From: Microplitis mediator
Taxonomy: Eukaryota; Arthropoda; Insecta; Hymenoptera; Braconidae
DNA length: 64,000 nucleotides
Direction: 5' to 3'
NCBI RefSeq assembly: GCF_029852145.1
Contig: NC_079969.1
Coordinates: 8,618,001 to 8,682,000, forward strand
Every line of letters starts with the position of its first letter. The stretch's first letter is position 1. The position numbers and the translations under genes are program-made. Below, one piece after another: positions 1 through 12,807 of this stretch. The notes below the pieces were generated by a model. It did not search any database and had not been told where the DNA came from. It worked only from the letters and a program-made list of their open reading frames with translations.

Positions 1-1389
1 CCATATTTTTATCTGATGAAAGACAAATTTTATGGAGGTTGAAAAAGTTTTTAGTTTTTTTTTAATCTAATAATTAATTAATTTATAATTTTCATATTCT
101 CATACAAATATATCTCTTATTTTCTCGTCTGTTTTATGCTGTACAGTTTAAAAAAAAAAAATCGAGTAAAAATCTGAATATTTAGTAGCTACTCTGCCAT
201 TCAGTGTCTGCCATGACCGAGTTATTATGAAAAAAAATTCAAACTCAAACTAAAATAAGAAAAAAAATAAAAAAAAAAACTGAAATAAAAGTTCGCGTGA
301 CTGCGTGCAATGAATGAAAAATTATGATATTTTTATTATTTTTACCTTCTGGTAAAAGTAACATTCGAAAAAATATTTTGACAATGAACCGACACTCGAA
401 AAAAATTAAAAAAAAAATTTAATAATAATAATAATAATTTCAAATTTTTATAATCGATATTTAAAATCAATATTTCAGCTCAGCTATCAAAGATACAGTA
501 AAAACGTACGAGAACAAATTTATAGGAAATTAAATTTCCTGTAAAAAAGATCTTTTTACATTTTTACATAAATTTGATAGTTAACGAGTTATCGTTAATT
601 TAATAAACTTCAAATAGATTGTTATGGAAAATGTTTTAAATTGAATTTGAAATGAAACGAATTTATGTTGATTTAATTGTTTAATAATATTGAATGATAT
701 TTGTATTAATATAATTGCATGAGTATGTAGATATATGTATTATAATAATAATAATAATTAATATTATTTGTCAAATTATAACCTACCCCTACTACATATC
801 TGTCTGTCTTTATTGATCCGCGAGACCACACCCACTACCCTTGTAGAAAACCACGCCCACATGTCACTATTTTTAAATTTTACTTACTCCGTTAGGATAC
901 TCTGGACATGTAGACACACATCCAACTCATGAATGAGTTAATGGTTTATTTTTTCGGACGACTGATCGGTTTTAAATAATTTATCTCTCTTCTATATCAA
1001 TCCGATTGTTCAATTTAAAATATATTAACAACTTTAATTTGTTTATTTTGTTGTTGCGTATTGATCGACTGTCAAGTCCGTTAGATAATAATGAGTAGTA
1101 GTAATCGTAAATAATTAATATTTCAAATAGAACTTACAACTTGGTTATGACGTTTAGTTCTATGACGCCATCGTGAGAGGGCGTGATAAATTATTTCATT
1201 TTTTATGCTATGAAAATTTATTTATTGAAAAATATCGTAGGTGTAAAGCAGAAAATTGTTGGAGAATATCTGTCATATTTTTAATCCTCATTTAATCTCA
1301 TTTATAAAATATTTCTGATGTATCTGATCATATATGAAGACACTAGTGACGATAAAGGATCAGTATCTGAATATATATAATCAAGCATG
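1..1389. other. gene-free AT-rich stretch
   Basis: No open frame or splice pattern here supports a gene. The sequence is AT-rich with poly-A and poly-T runs and ATA/TAA microsatellite patches (about 420-440 and 740-760). Around 505-560 there is one copy of the TAGGAAATTAAATTTCCT-type palindromic word that recurs throughout the window. Confidence 0.6.
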
Positions 1390-2150
1390 ACCATATATGA
1401 ACATATATAGATATTAATATTTGATCGTGAATGTTCATATATGATGACATATGATCCAATTACCGGGAATCCTGTTTCGTTCCCGGTTATCTATGCCCAT
1501 ATATGATCAAATCTGACAATTTTTTTTAACTTATCAGATACGAATGTTCATCTATTAGCTTATTACCGTAGATCCAGTTTCAAATCTGGCTATATATGAC
1601 CATGTATGATTATAAATAACCATAACCATATGAGATCATAAATGATCAGATATGGTCATTTTTTCAATCTGATCAAATATGAGTGTTCATATATGATGAC
1701 ATGTGACCCCATTACTGGAAATCCTGTTTCATTTCTGGTTATCTATGACCATATATAATCAGATATGACTATTGTTTTGAATCCGATCAGATACGAATAT
1801 TCATATATGAACGCATTACCGTCGATCCAGTTTCAAGTCTGGCTATATATGACCATATATAATTATAAATAACCATCACCATATGAGATCATAAAATGAT
1901 CAGATATGACCATTTTTTGTATCTGATCAGATATTAATGTTCATATATGATCACATGTGACCAATTATGACGGTAGATGTTCAGATATGAGCATTTTGTA
2001 CATCTGATCAGATACGGATATTCTTATATGATCACGTGTGAATCCTCTATCGTGGATGCAGTTTCAAATCTGGCTGTATATGACCATATATGATCATGTA
2101 CAATCATAATCACTTTTAACATCTGATCACATATGGTCATATAAATATTT
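1390..2150. repeat. degenerate ATATGATCATATATG higher-order tandem repeat
   Basis: Short words such as GACCATATATGATCA recur throughout. They are organised into a longer unit of roughly 250 bp: the phrase GTTCATATATGATGACAT occurs near 1432 and 1685, with a related GTTCATATATGATCACAT near 1930, each followed by similar sequence including a CCAGTTTCAA segment. Copies are diverged. No coding potential is seen. Confidence 0.7.
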
Positions 2151-2874
2151 TTTCTCCAACCAAAAAAAAATTCTCTCACAATAAAAATTAGTATTTAAAT
2201 ATTTAAAAGGTAATTTCTTTAAACCTAATTAAACTAGACACTTGCATTCATGCTTAAAATTTTTTCGAAAGGTTCGTCTGTAATTTCCAAAATAAATTTA
2301 TTCACATATTCCAATCAATTTTCTTCAATAAAAATTCTTAAAGCCCAATTACAATTAAAAACTGTAAAATAAAATTTTTTTCTTAAATACCAATTAAAAA
2401 AATAATGAAATAGTTAATATCCAATCACATTAAATTTAACTCACTTTCTTCTATAAGAATGAGCTGTTACACAACATTCATTTTCATTCATCTTCACAAA
2501 AAAAAATGCTTTCACTCATTGATAACTCAATAAATTTATTCAGTCTAATATAATCTTCTTCATAACTTCACATAAATTCCTACGACCAAGTGAAAGTAAA
2601 TGTTACACTCATATATAAATATATAAATATATTAGGCCGTTAAAAAAATTCGTCTATTAAAAAAAAAAAAATTTTTCCAGGTTAAACTGTAATTTAAAAT
2701 AATAATTAGACTTTTTTGACCTCGTTATCCATAATTATGTATTGCAATTATATCTTATATATATATAAAACATATATAGTTATGCCCTATTTGCTTACTC
2801 TCCTTCCTTTTGACAAAATTTATCTTCACACTTAAATTAAAGCGAAACTATTAAGAATGGGCTAGAAATTAAAA

Positions 2875-3300
2875 GAAACAAATTTATAGAAAATTAAATT
2901 TCTTAAAAATTTTTACTTATATAATTTTCTCATATGTCTGATACTTTAGCCGAAATTTCAAATTTTAAATTTAAAAATCCAAATGAACGTTTTATTCAAC
3001 AAAATTATTTTCCGCACACTTTAAATATCCATGCGACTAAACTATGCAAGATACATAAAAAATATACGAAACTAAATTTATAGAAAATTAAATTTCCTAC
3101 AAATTTGTGTTCATACTTTTTTTTCATATATCTAATACTTACGCTAGAATTTAAATTCAAACAATTAAAAATTTTACAAGTATTTTTTTTTACAACTTTA
3201 TATGTTGCGTACTTAAACTAAGTATTACAGCTAAACCATAAGAAATACATGAAAAATACATAAAACTAAATCTATAGAAAATTGAATTCCCTACAAAAAA
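2875..3300. repeat. ~195-bp dispersed repeat, about 2.3 tandem copies
   Basis: TTATAGAAAATTAAATTTC-type words occur near 2882, 3075 and 3271, each followed by a stretch like TCATATATCTAATACTT and a half-palindromic AAATTT segment. The same family appears near 505-560, 21.4-21.5 kb, 22.7-23.0 kb and 28.85-29.46 kb. The flanking sequence from 2150 to 2875 holds nothing recognisable. Confidence 0.6.
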
Positions 3301-3353
3301 TGATTCAATAAATTTTTCTCTAAACTCAATAATTACCAAGTTATCTCAATTAA

Positions 3354-4033
3354 GGGGACTACTGGCGTGACTGCTTGAAAAAAAGATGATTTTTGGGAAT
3401 TTTTTAAAAGAAAACTACTGCATGGAATGTTTTAATGTTTTAAGGAAATATTTGTGGATATATACTGAATACAAGATAGAATTTTTAGACCAAAAAATCC
3501 AAAATTTAGCGAGTTATTTACAATCTCCCAGCGCTCCAAAAAAAAAAAGTCCCCTCACTGCTGCGGAGACCTTTACAGTGCATGAAATAAAAAAAAAACC
3601 AAAAAGTTTATTCAACTAGGAAATATTTTCCGTACCATGACCCTCGGGCTAAGAAAAAATTGAAATTTAACAAAATGGCGGAGTTTTTAAAAAAAATTTC
3701 AAATTTCGCGCGAAAATTTTATAATTTTAGTCTACCAAAGTTACATTCTTGATTCGATCGGAAAACTGGAGGTTCGTGGTATGTAGAGACATATAAAAGA
3801 AGCTGCAATTCGAATCAAATAAATCAGACGATTTGTCTTCGAGTCATAACTCCAGCAATTTTGAAAAATGTATTTTCGAGAACCGATAAGCGGCTACTCT
3901 TTAGATGGCTGTAACTCAAAAAAACTAATCAAGATATGCACTTTAAATTTTACTATATTATTTTTGAAGGTATAGACTATAGAAATATGCAAAAAAAATT
4001 GACTTTTTCAAAATTCCACACTATTGGTCCCCC
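3354..4033. mobile_element. 680-bp MITE flanked by TTAA
   Basis: TTAA at 3350-3353 and 4034-4037 bracket a non-coding block. Its ends are imperfectly inverted: the left begins GGGGACTACTGG, and the right reads GGGGGACCAATAG on the other strand. The TTAA flanks suggest a piggyBac-like target preference, but the terminal match is poor, so the class is uncertain. A diverged relative lies at about 33.0-33.8 kb, sharing the order of internal blocks including GCGGCTACTCTTTA. The small ORF at 3386-3619 is not supported as a gene. Confidence 0.6.
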
Positions 4034-4039
4034 TTAAAA

Positions 4040-4900
4040 GCAACACTAAAAAAAATTTGTTGCGAATCTTTAGAAATATTTTTTTAATTAACAAATAATT
4101 TTTAAAAAATTTTATTGCAATGGATGTATCTCATTGTGGCTTCATACTCTATTAAAATCACAAAGTACATGGTTGATCTCCTTTCACGATATGGTTAAAT
4201 ACTCAAGGTTTCATTTCTTCAAGGACGTATTATAGATCGTTTTCATTTTTTTTTTTTTTTTTTTTACCCAAACCTAAAGTACTTTCATTTAAAAAAAAAA
4301 ACAATTTGTACATTTATTTATCGTATTGTTTTGAAAATAAAATAAATAGGATGTAAGATGCAAGTGCTAAATTCCTTGAGCAATGATTAAGAAAAAAAAA
4401 AAAAAAGGTTAAGTGTGTAAAAAGTTAAAAAATAATTAAAGAGAATGAGGAAAAAAAAGTGAGCAAATACAATAAAGACAAAAGAAAAAATACAAAAGAG
4501 TACATATACATATAACAGTCTAGTCGGTTTTACCAACTCGATGTACAAAACGTATTTTGTTGAATTAATTGAGTCCCCGGTCGGTTGCTGATGCTATTAT
4601 TCGTTGTTAAGAATGACTGACAAATTATGCAATTATTTCTGTTCACATTCACCTTACTTATACTTACTGTCTCCCTGCTTGCCACCTGACACTCTTTTTT
4701 TTTTATTTATTTATTATAAACTTTGTCTAGCGTATCAAATTTTTAATTATTATCCTGACGAGAAATTTATTTATATTTTTATTCATTTATTTATTGTGAT
4801 AATAACAAAGTATCTTTACTTAAATTTATTGTTCGTGTTAAATGGAGTCTCGTATTACAATAACATATATTTTAATTGACATAATTACTGTGATTATGCT
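4040..4900. other. gene-free AT-rich stretch
   Basis: No supported gene. Poly-T near 4240-4265 and poly-A near 4390-4405 are present. The frame at 4604-4879 has low-complexity composition and no splice or homology support. Confidence 0.5.
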
Positions 4901-5371
4901 AATTCAACAGTAATACGACAACTATTTTATTTTAAATTGAGACCAGTACCCGGAACTGTACACTTTTTCATTAAATTATGCAGTTTATACTTTAAAACTT
5001 GGATAGTTTCATTTAAAATTGAGATTGCTAGCCGGAAATATGGATAGTTTCAATGAAACGTAAGAATAAGACCTGAAATTATGGATAGTTTTATTAAATT
5101 ATGGAAGTGCGGTTCAAAAAATGAAATATTTTCCCTAACAATCTAGAGTGATACTCGAAATTCGTTGATAATTTTATTAAAATATGAAAGTAATACGTAA
5201 GAGTCTGAATATTTTCATAAAAATTAAGAGTACCAGCCGGAATTAGGGAATTTTTTCATTAAACTGTGCGGTAGCACGGGAAAAAAACATATTTTCTTGA
5301 AAATAGAGAAGTGATGCGTAAAAATTGGATAGTTTGATTGAAAATTGATAATAAAGCCCGAAACTGTGGAT

Positions 5372-6192
5372 TAGGGTGAGCCAAAAAAATCAACCTATTG
5401 AATTTATGTCTTAAAAAGGACCTATATATCGAGAAAAAAATTCTCCCATCAGGCAAAATTTTTAGCTCAATTTTAAAAGGTGTCGGTAGTCATTTGAAAT
5501 TTCCCATTTAAATAACATGCAAACAAATTTTTTTGATTAAAAATATTATAACTTTTGAACCATGTGAGACAAAAATTTGGCTCTAGATTATTCTTGTAGG
5601 GCATTAAATTTCTTAAAGGAAAGTCCTGGGAGTCGAATTTGTAAACTTGAGATTTCGTATACTAACAGGCCATCAAAGTCTAGAGTAAACAGAATTATAC
5701 AAATTTAAGGCTTTATTACTAAAAATGTCAATACTACGAGAAAATTTGTTCTACATGTAGTGCAATGAAATCACCAACAATATCCACGTTGTAACAAATA
5801 ATATTTTGTTATCGATCACAATAAAATATGTATTTGGAAAATCCAAATAAAGCCTTAAATTTGTATGATTCTGTTTACTCTAGACTTTGATAGCCTGTTA
5901 GTATACGAAATATCAAGTTTACAAATTCGACTCTCAGGACTTTTTTTTAAGAGATTTAATGCCCTTCAAGAATATTCTAGAGCCAAATTTTTATCTCACA
6001 TGGTTCAAAAGTTATAATATTCTTAATCAAAAAAAATTTGTTTGCTTGTTATTTAAATGGGAAATTTCAAATGACTACCGACAACTTTTAAAATTGAGCT
6101 AAAAATTTTGCCCAATGGGAGAATTTTTATCTCGATATGTAAGTCCTTTTTAAGACGTAAATTCGATAGGTTGGTTTTTTTGGCTCACCCTA
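5372..6192. mobile_element. 821-bp hAT-type long-inverted-repeat MITE
   Basis: The element begins TAGGGTGAGCC and ends GGCTCACCCTA. It is flanked by an exact 8-bp direct repeat, CTGTGGAT, at 5364-5371 and 6193-6200. The two arms (about 5372-5725 and 5846-6192) are inverted copies of each other along nearly their whole length, separated by a ~120-bp spacer. An 8-bp target duplication with a TAGGGTG-like end is typical of hAT elements. There is no transposase frame, so it is non-autonomous. Confidence 0.88.
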
Positions 6193-6670
6193 CTGTGGAT
6201 AGTTGAATGAAAATATAGAGATAATACCTGAAAATTTGAATACTTTCATTAAAAATTGAGAATTCTAGTCGGAACTATAGATAGTTTTAATAGAATGTGG
6301 ATGTAACACATAAAAAGTAAGATATTTTTATCAGAATAGAGAGGTAATACATGAAAACTCGAATAGTTACTACTAAAAATTGAAAGTAATGATAAATAAT
6401 CATGATAATTTCACTGTTGATTTAAAACAAGGCGTAAGAAGTAAGTGCTCTTGAAAAATGAATAATAATTTTGGAAACTATAAACAGTTTCTTTAAAATA
6501 TGAAAGTAATGTCTGGAAATTTGAATGGTTTATTTGAAAATGCATAACTTAACCTAAAATGTGAAGTATTTTCCGTAATAATCTTGAACAGTAGTCGAAA
6601 TCACTAATAATTACAGTCAAAATTGATGTTAATAAAAAATAATGTCAAATATGATGGAGTTTTACCATTA

Positions 6671-7017
6671 AATTAATACAGTGCCCGACACTATGGATAT
6701 TTTTATTAATATTGAAGTAAAATTTGAAAAGTGACGTAGTCTTGTTATTAAGTCAAAATTGCGCTGGAAATTGATGGACATTTTCATTAAAATATTGAAG
6801 TAATATTCAAAAAGTGACATAGTCATATTATTAATTTAAAAGAGGGCTCTATTAATAACAAGACTATGTCACTTTTTGAATATTACTTCAATATTTTAAT
6901 GAAAATTTCCATCAATTTCCAGCGCAATTTTGACTTAATAACAAGACTACGTCACTTTAGAATTTTACTTCAATATTTTAATAAAAATATCCATAATGTC
7001 GGGCACTATATTAATTT
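6671..7017. repeat. inverted duplication (hairpin) with ~165-bp arms
   Basis: The left arm, about 6671-6838, reads through GTGCCCGACACTATGGATAT and AAGTGACGTAGTCTTGTTAT. The right arm, about 6850-7017, carries the same text in reverse complement. The spacer is only about 12 bp. The arms are more alike than neighbouring repeat units, so the inversion is fairly recent. The frame at 6866-7060 lies inside the arm and is not a gene. Confidence 0.8.
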
Positions 7018-7749
7018 AATAGCTCGGATTAATGAATTTATCATTGAAATATTAAAGTAATACCTTAAAACTGAAATAGTTTTAATACTAGTTCAATATG
7101 GCGCCCAGAGTCATGGATAATTTCATGAAAATAATAAAGTAAAATTCGAAAAATGACGTAGTCTTATTTCAAATTTAAAACCGCGCAGAAAATTTATGGA
7201 CATTTCTATTGAAATATTGAAAGAATATTCGAAAAGTGACCTAGTTTTAATATTCATTTAGAATGTCCCCCAAAATTATGAACATTTTCATTGAAGTATT
7301 AAAGTAATCCTCGAAAAGTGACCAAGATTTACTATGCATTGAAAATGATGATACTGAAGTTAGCCGACGTTTTATAACTTTTGAATTTTTTTAAAAACGA
7401 TAAATTATAAAAACAAAATATTTAAAAAAATCGCACCCATAGTTTTTTTAATTTCCTACATGTACACATTTTTAGATTAATTTTTTTTTGTAATTTATTT
7501 GTTGAAAAAAAAATCTGAAAATTGATAATTGTCTACTAACTTCAGGATCATTTTAAAATGCCACCCGAAACTATGAATATTTTCATAAAAATTTTTAAGG
7601 AAGACTTTAGAACTGACATAGTCCTAGTAATAACTTAAAATAGTGCCCGGAATTATCAAAATTTTCATAAAAATATTAAAGTAATATTCCCAAAGTGACA
7701 TAGTCTTATTACAAATTCAAAATAACGCCCGAAATCATGGATAATTACC

Positions 7750-9350
7750 TTAAGAATTGATAATAATGAAAGAGAACTATGACATCTTACCATCAGCCTG
7801 AACCCCAACTCAGTGCTGCAAGAATGCTGTCCATCGGCTCACCAACTGGAACACAATCCGATACACTGTTCCTTGATTCGTTAAATTTCTTGTATCAGTA
7901 ACTCCATTGTTACTGCAATGCACATATTTTTTGTGTATTCCCAACCAAAATTGTAGCGTCCACTGACATTTATCATTAAGTAACACTACTATCTATAAAT
8001 TTGGAAAATAAAAGCCATGTAGCGGCTGTCAAAGTAGCATTAGAATATAAATTTATTCTAATCTTTTCGGTTATTACATAAATTTAGAAATATCTTTTAC
8101 TTAATATACTCATTTATTTATATAAATTTCTCTTAAAATATTTTATGAAAACTCGTATGTTATTATAAAATCAATAGGTAAATTAATATAAACGTTGATA
8201 GTGAGTGGCTAAAAAATATAAAAGTTCAAAGAGGAAAGAGTAAAAATGGAAGATAAAATCAATAGGTAGAAATTGAAATACTTCCAATAAACTTGCTATG
8301 AATTTTAAAATAAATGAAAAAATTCATACAACGTTTCAAAGTATCAGCAATCTCAGAACCAATATGTATAAAATAAAACAGCTATTACACAAATAAATGA
8401 TAAAAAGAAGCATACAAATTTCGTAATAAATAATATACATGTACGGTCAACTTTATATGAAGATTAATTAAACTTATTATCCATTACCTTAATCGTAAGT
8501 CATAAGAGAATAAATAACAAAAAAAATAAACAATTACCCTTTCGTCACTATCTCAGGATAAATATACTATATGTATATTTATGTACGCCTGTATATATTT
8601 ATCATATTGTAAAAAAATTAATAACATAAATTGCAGTTAACCATCTGCGTATTATTTTCTATTGACTACGATACGACTCGATAATTTTTTTAATTTTCAT
8701 TATTATCCTTTTAAAAGGATAAGTTTAAATTAAATTTTTATATCAATGGGAAGAAACACAATCTATAAAAAATTTAATTCTACAATTATTTATGTCGACT
8801 TTTTTTCTTATTAATTATTTTACCGAAATTTTTATAGTCTAATAATGAAAAAAAAAAAAAAAAATCAATATTTTTAAATCGACATAGTCTAGTAACATTA
8901 TTTATGAAAATTCAATTTTTAAGATAAATAATGACTTTTTTTATACTTTTGTCGTTTAGATTATTAATTCATTAGCTTTTTAGTCTAATAATAAAAAAAA
9001 AAAAAATTTTATATTTTTAGATTAACATACTACTATCACATTATTATTATTCTTTGTATTTACGAAAAAGCTTCATACTGACAGAGAACCTGACTTATAT
9101 CTTGTCAATTTTATTGTAATATACTAAGCCGAGCAGCTTATCTGGAGAATTATATCCTTTACAACAATTCACTTGCATTCCAAGCCAAGCGAATTCAAAA
9201 CATCTATTTTCTGTTTATAAATTTCGGAATTAAAAAAATGATGAAATGGACAAATTCTTGGTTTAAGAGTTCAGCTCCATCATTTTTGAAGAAAGTCACA
9301 AAAAATCCTGAAGTATTATGCAAACAGTACTCTACTCTCTAATACTAAAT
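7750..9350. other. gene-free stretch
   Basis: About 7775-7990 is non-repetitive and less AT-rich, but no exon with paired splice sites is visible. The rest is AT-rich sequence with short poly-A and poly-T runs. Confidence 0.5.
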
Positions 9351-9351
9351 A

Positions 9352-9975
9352 AATAAAAATTTGTCATATTTATAAAACAAGATAGTTCTGTCACATTTTT
9401 TTAAAAAGTCTAATTTTTTATATTCAAATTGATGTTTTTGTAATTTTTCTCTCGCGAATACTTGAATAGTTACTCCCCCAGTCTAGTTACGAAACAAAAA
9501 ATTTTGTCATATTTTTTAATCAACATAGTCCTGCCACATTTTTTCAAAAACTCAAATTTTTTATATTTAAATTGATATTTTTATAATTCTTCTCTCGTGA
9601 ATACTTGAATTGTCACTTCCCTTGTCTAGTTACAAAAAAAAAAATTTATCATATTTATAAAACAACATAGTACAACCACATTTTTTCTAAAAATTCAAAT
9701 TTTTCATATTTAAATTGATATTTTTATAATTCTTCTCTCGTGAATACATGAATTGTCACTTCCCTTGTCTAGTTACAAAAAAAAAAATTTATCATATTTA
9801 TAAAACAACATAGTCCAACCACAGTTTTTCAAAAAATTCAAATTTATCATATTTAAAATGATATTTTTATAATTTTTCTCTTGAGAATACTTAAATTATC
9901 ATTTCCCCTGTCTAGCAACGAAAAAAAAAAAGTTTTATCATATTAATATATCCACATAGTTCAACCACATTTTAA
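9352..9975. repeat. ~143-bp tandem repeat, about 4 copies
   Basis: The phrase GTCTAGTTAC/GTCTAGCAAC followed by a poly-A run recurs near 9481, 9624, 9768 and 9910. Each unit also has a TTATAATTCTTCTCTCGTGAA-like segment and an AACATAGTCCAACCACA-like segment. The spacing is about 143 bp. It is non-coding. Confidence 0.8.
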
Positions 9976-10129
9976 ATAAAAATTTAATTTCGTCTACAAG
10001 TAGGCATTTATAAATTTTCTTATGAATAATAACATTTATTGTCATAAAAAAAAGTATTTAACGATTAGAAACTGTGAGAATGTAACGTCAGTTTGAATAA
10101 TGATTACTGTTATACATTTTTTTTAGTGG

Positions 10130-11480
10130 TTAATAACAATAATTAATGATTAATGGTAAGTTAAAAAATTTCGCAATCCACCCACACCTTTTCGATGATC
10201 GGGTTGGATATTATTGCAGCTGGTAACCCCTTTTATTAATAATCAATTAGTGCGGTACGTGTGGTAGATGATGGCGATGATGATGAGCCGCGTGAGGCAA
10301 GCATCCGTAACAGCAGCTTACGAATAAGATAGGCACGTCTTACTACTACAGAAAACCTACTGCGGCCACGGATATTAATTATCTGGGGCAAAGATGCTAT
10401 ACCTCACAATAGGGCTCTCTCACTCACTCACTTAAACTCTCTCACTCGCTCGCTCCCTCACTCACTCACTCAGTCACTGCAACCGACATTCAAACAACAT
10501 CAAACATCACCATCAGACGCTCGGATTTTACTTTCGCTTTTTCTTATATTCGTTTCTTTATACAATATGTACACGAAAAAAAATTTAAAAAAAAAAACCA
10601 TTATATGGCGAATTCGTTTAAATCTCCGTAAATACTAAATCTGAAGTAATAATAACTTTAATTATTTTTTTTTTTGGTATAATTTAGTAATTTTAGTAAT
10701 GGCGAGAAACAAAATTTTGATTTTTTTTTACTCAACAAATTTTTTTTGAAAAATAGAAAATTTATTTGATTTTTATAAAAAAAAAATTCAATTTTAAAAT
10801 TCGGTTAGAAAATAAAATTTTTTTGAAAATTTTGAATTTTTGCTAGCGAATAAAAAATACAAAATTTCCAATTAAAATTTTTGAAAAATTCTCTTAACAT
10901 TTCGTAGCAAAAAAAATTACAATTATTAAATGGCCGGTAACCTTAGTTACAAAAAAGCTATTAATAAATGACAAAAGAAGTGAATGTTCATCAAAGACAG
11001 CGCATTTAAATAATCTAGCATACCTTATATTATTCTCCATAGCAATGATCTAAACGTCAGAATCCATTTTTTATGATCGTGTGAAGCGATAAATGCGCTT
11101 GACTTTAAAAAGATAATCTCTATTACTAATATTTCAGCATCGCCGGCCTCACTCCCCCCTTTCCCCACCACTTAGAGTACCACAGCAAACATCAACATGT
11201 CACGTCTCAAAGTGATTCGTGATCCGCGTGACAGAATTGTTATAACTTTTTATGATCAATCAATCGCCTAACCCATCCACCGGCGATGCATCATCTTGGC
11301 TATCCTACACACGGGGTAACATAATCGCTAACTATGAATGTGGGCCGACTATTTTATTCTATTACTATTACTAATACTAATACTAATATTACTATGATTA
11401 TTACTTGTTCATCTTAAGCCATACTGTGGTTTTACCTTTTATAATTAACCTCGTGTGGTTTTTTAAAGAAAAATACTTTA
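10130..11480. other. non-repetitive, gene-free; possible regulatory DNA
   Basis: Two less AT-rich, unique-looking blocks (about 10,180-10,520 and 11,130-11,345) are separated by an AT-rich stretch. The first includes a short CTCACTCACTCA microsatellite around 10,410-10,475. No open frame or splice pattern supports a gene. Both lie 1.3-2.6 kb upstream of the resilin-like gene, so they could be cis-regulatory; that is inference only. Confidence 0.35.
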
Positions 11481-11639
11481 AACCACATAAATACTATTTT
11501 TAAAATTTTATTAATTTATTTATTTGTTCAAATACGTCTAGAGTCTCATAGTTGATCGATAAAAAAAAATTAATATCAGATAAATTAATACTTCAAAAAT
11601 ACAATTAAAAATTTTTTTTAAATTTACCATTTTTAGATT

Positions 11640-11960
11640 CAGTATTATTTAATTGTATATAACTTCTAAAATATCACGTTTATCAATTCGCGGCAAAGGA
11701 CCTTTTTTATAGAGCATAAAATTTCCTATAAAAAATGCTTTGAGCTTTGAATTAATTACTGATATTTAAGATGTTATAGTCGATTATTACAATTAATTTC
11801 AATTAAAACTAAAAAAAAATTTAATTAATTAGCTATAACATCTTAAATATCAGAGTTATCAATTCGCGGCTAAGGACCTTTTTTATAGAGCATTTTATTC
11901 TCTAGAAAAAAGGTCCTGATCCGCGAATTGATAACTCTGATATTTAAAAAGTTATCCTAT
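11640..11960. repeat. TATCAATTCGCGG / AAGGACCTTTTTT repeat block
   Basis: Copies of TATCAATTCGCGGC followed by AAGGACCTTTTTTATAGAGC lie near 11,676 and 11,858. The second is followed by its own reverse complement (GGTCCTGATCCGCGAATTGATAA), making a near-palindrome. The same module recurs at 16.1-16.5 kb and 42.7-43.1 kb. The following 12.0-12.4 kb has short AT repeats and no supported gene. Confidence 0.7.
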
Positions 11961-12630
11961 AAATAATTTTAAATAGAATAAAAAATTAAAGTAATAGGTG
12001 TAAAAAATGACATAATTCAACAACTTTAAAAATATAATGGCAGAGACTAAAATTGACAGTTGAAAAATTAAAATTTTGAGTATTTAAATTACTAATAATT
12101 GATTACTTGATTCAATGACCATCTCAGCAATTGACTCATACAAAACATTAATCGTAATAGCTGGTTAAAAAAAATTAACAATATGTTCAAAATGACATAG
12201 TTGGATAACTTTTTCAAAACCAATACATTTAAAGTGTCATAATTGTATAACATAAAAAAACATAAATCGTCTAGTGTCATAATGATATAATTTATAAAAA
12301 ACGATACGTCTAAACTGTCATAGCCTAACAATATAAAAACTAAAATAATAATTTATATGCGCTGACATAATTTATATATAAAAAATAATATAAACAAAAG
12401 AATCAGATCAATTTCTTGGGCCAGGGTCAAAACCCCTTCTTACTTACCGCAGATTAACTCTCCCTTCCCATCATCAGATACATCATTTGTGCTGAAAGAA
12501 ACTATGAGTACTGGCCCCCGATCGGTCCCAAAATAACGAGTGGGGATTCTTACAAGACATTTTACTCGTCGGCGCATCCTCCCGTAGTTGTTTATAATAC
12601 GCGATTACTTTCTCCAAAACGTTCGTCAAC

Positions 12631-12637
12631 TATATAA
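12631..12637 (+). promoter_or_regulatory. TATA box of the resilin-like gene
   Basis: TATATAA lies about 170 bp upstream of the predicted start codon, in a non-repetitive, less AT-rich block at about 12,410-12,720. Transcription would be expected to start near 12,660. The assignment rests on motif and position only. Confidence 0.6.
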
Positions 12638-12807
12638 ACTCACCGACACGTTGTTTGAATCATGTTAGAGCTAATCGTGTCTCCGGATTGTTAACACACT
12701 TGAATTGGTTGTTAATTAGTAACAAACCCACGGAGTTCCATTAGTTCTATTTTAGTTAATATATTAATAGTTTATATTATTTTTTGTGGGTGATTTTACA
12801 ATTAAAT

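Larger units (their letters stand above)
4900..7750. repeat. degenerate TGGATAGTTTCATTAAA repeat tract
   Basis: Phrases like GGATAGTTTCATT, GAAATTATGGATAG and AAAGTGACATAGTCTTATT recur every roughly 60-110 bp with much divergence, interrupted by the inverted-repeat element at 5372-6192. The tract looks like an old decayed tandem array rather than coding DNA. Confidence 0.55.

Noticed and set aside
9352..9975. Regularly spaced repeats as a CRISPR array
   Set aside because: Units are ~143-bp diverged tandem repeats in a eukaryotic genome, without short identical repeats, unique spacers or cas genes.
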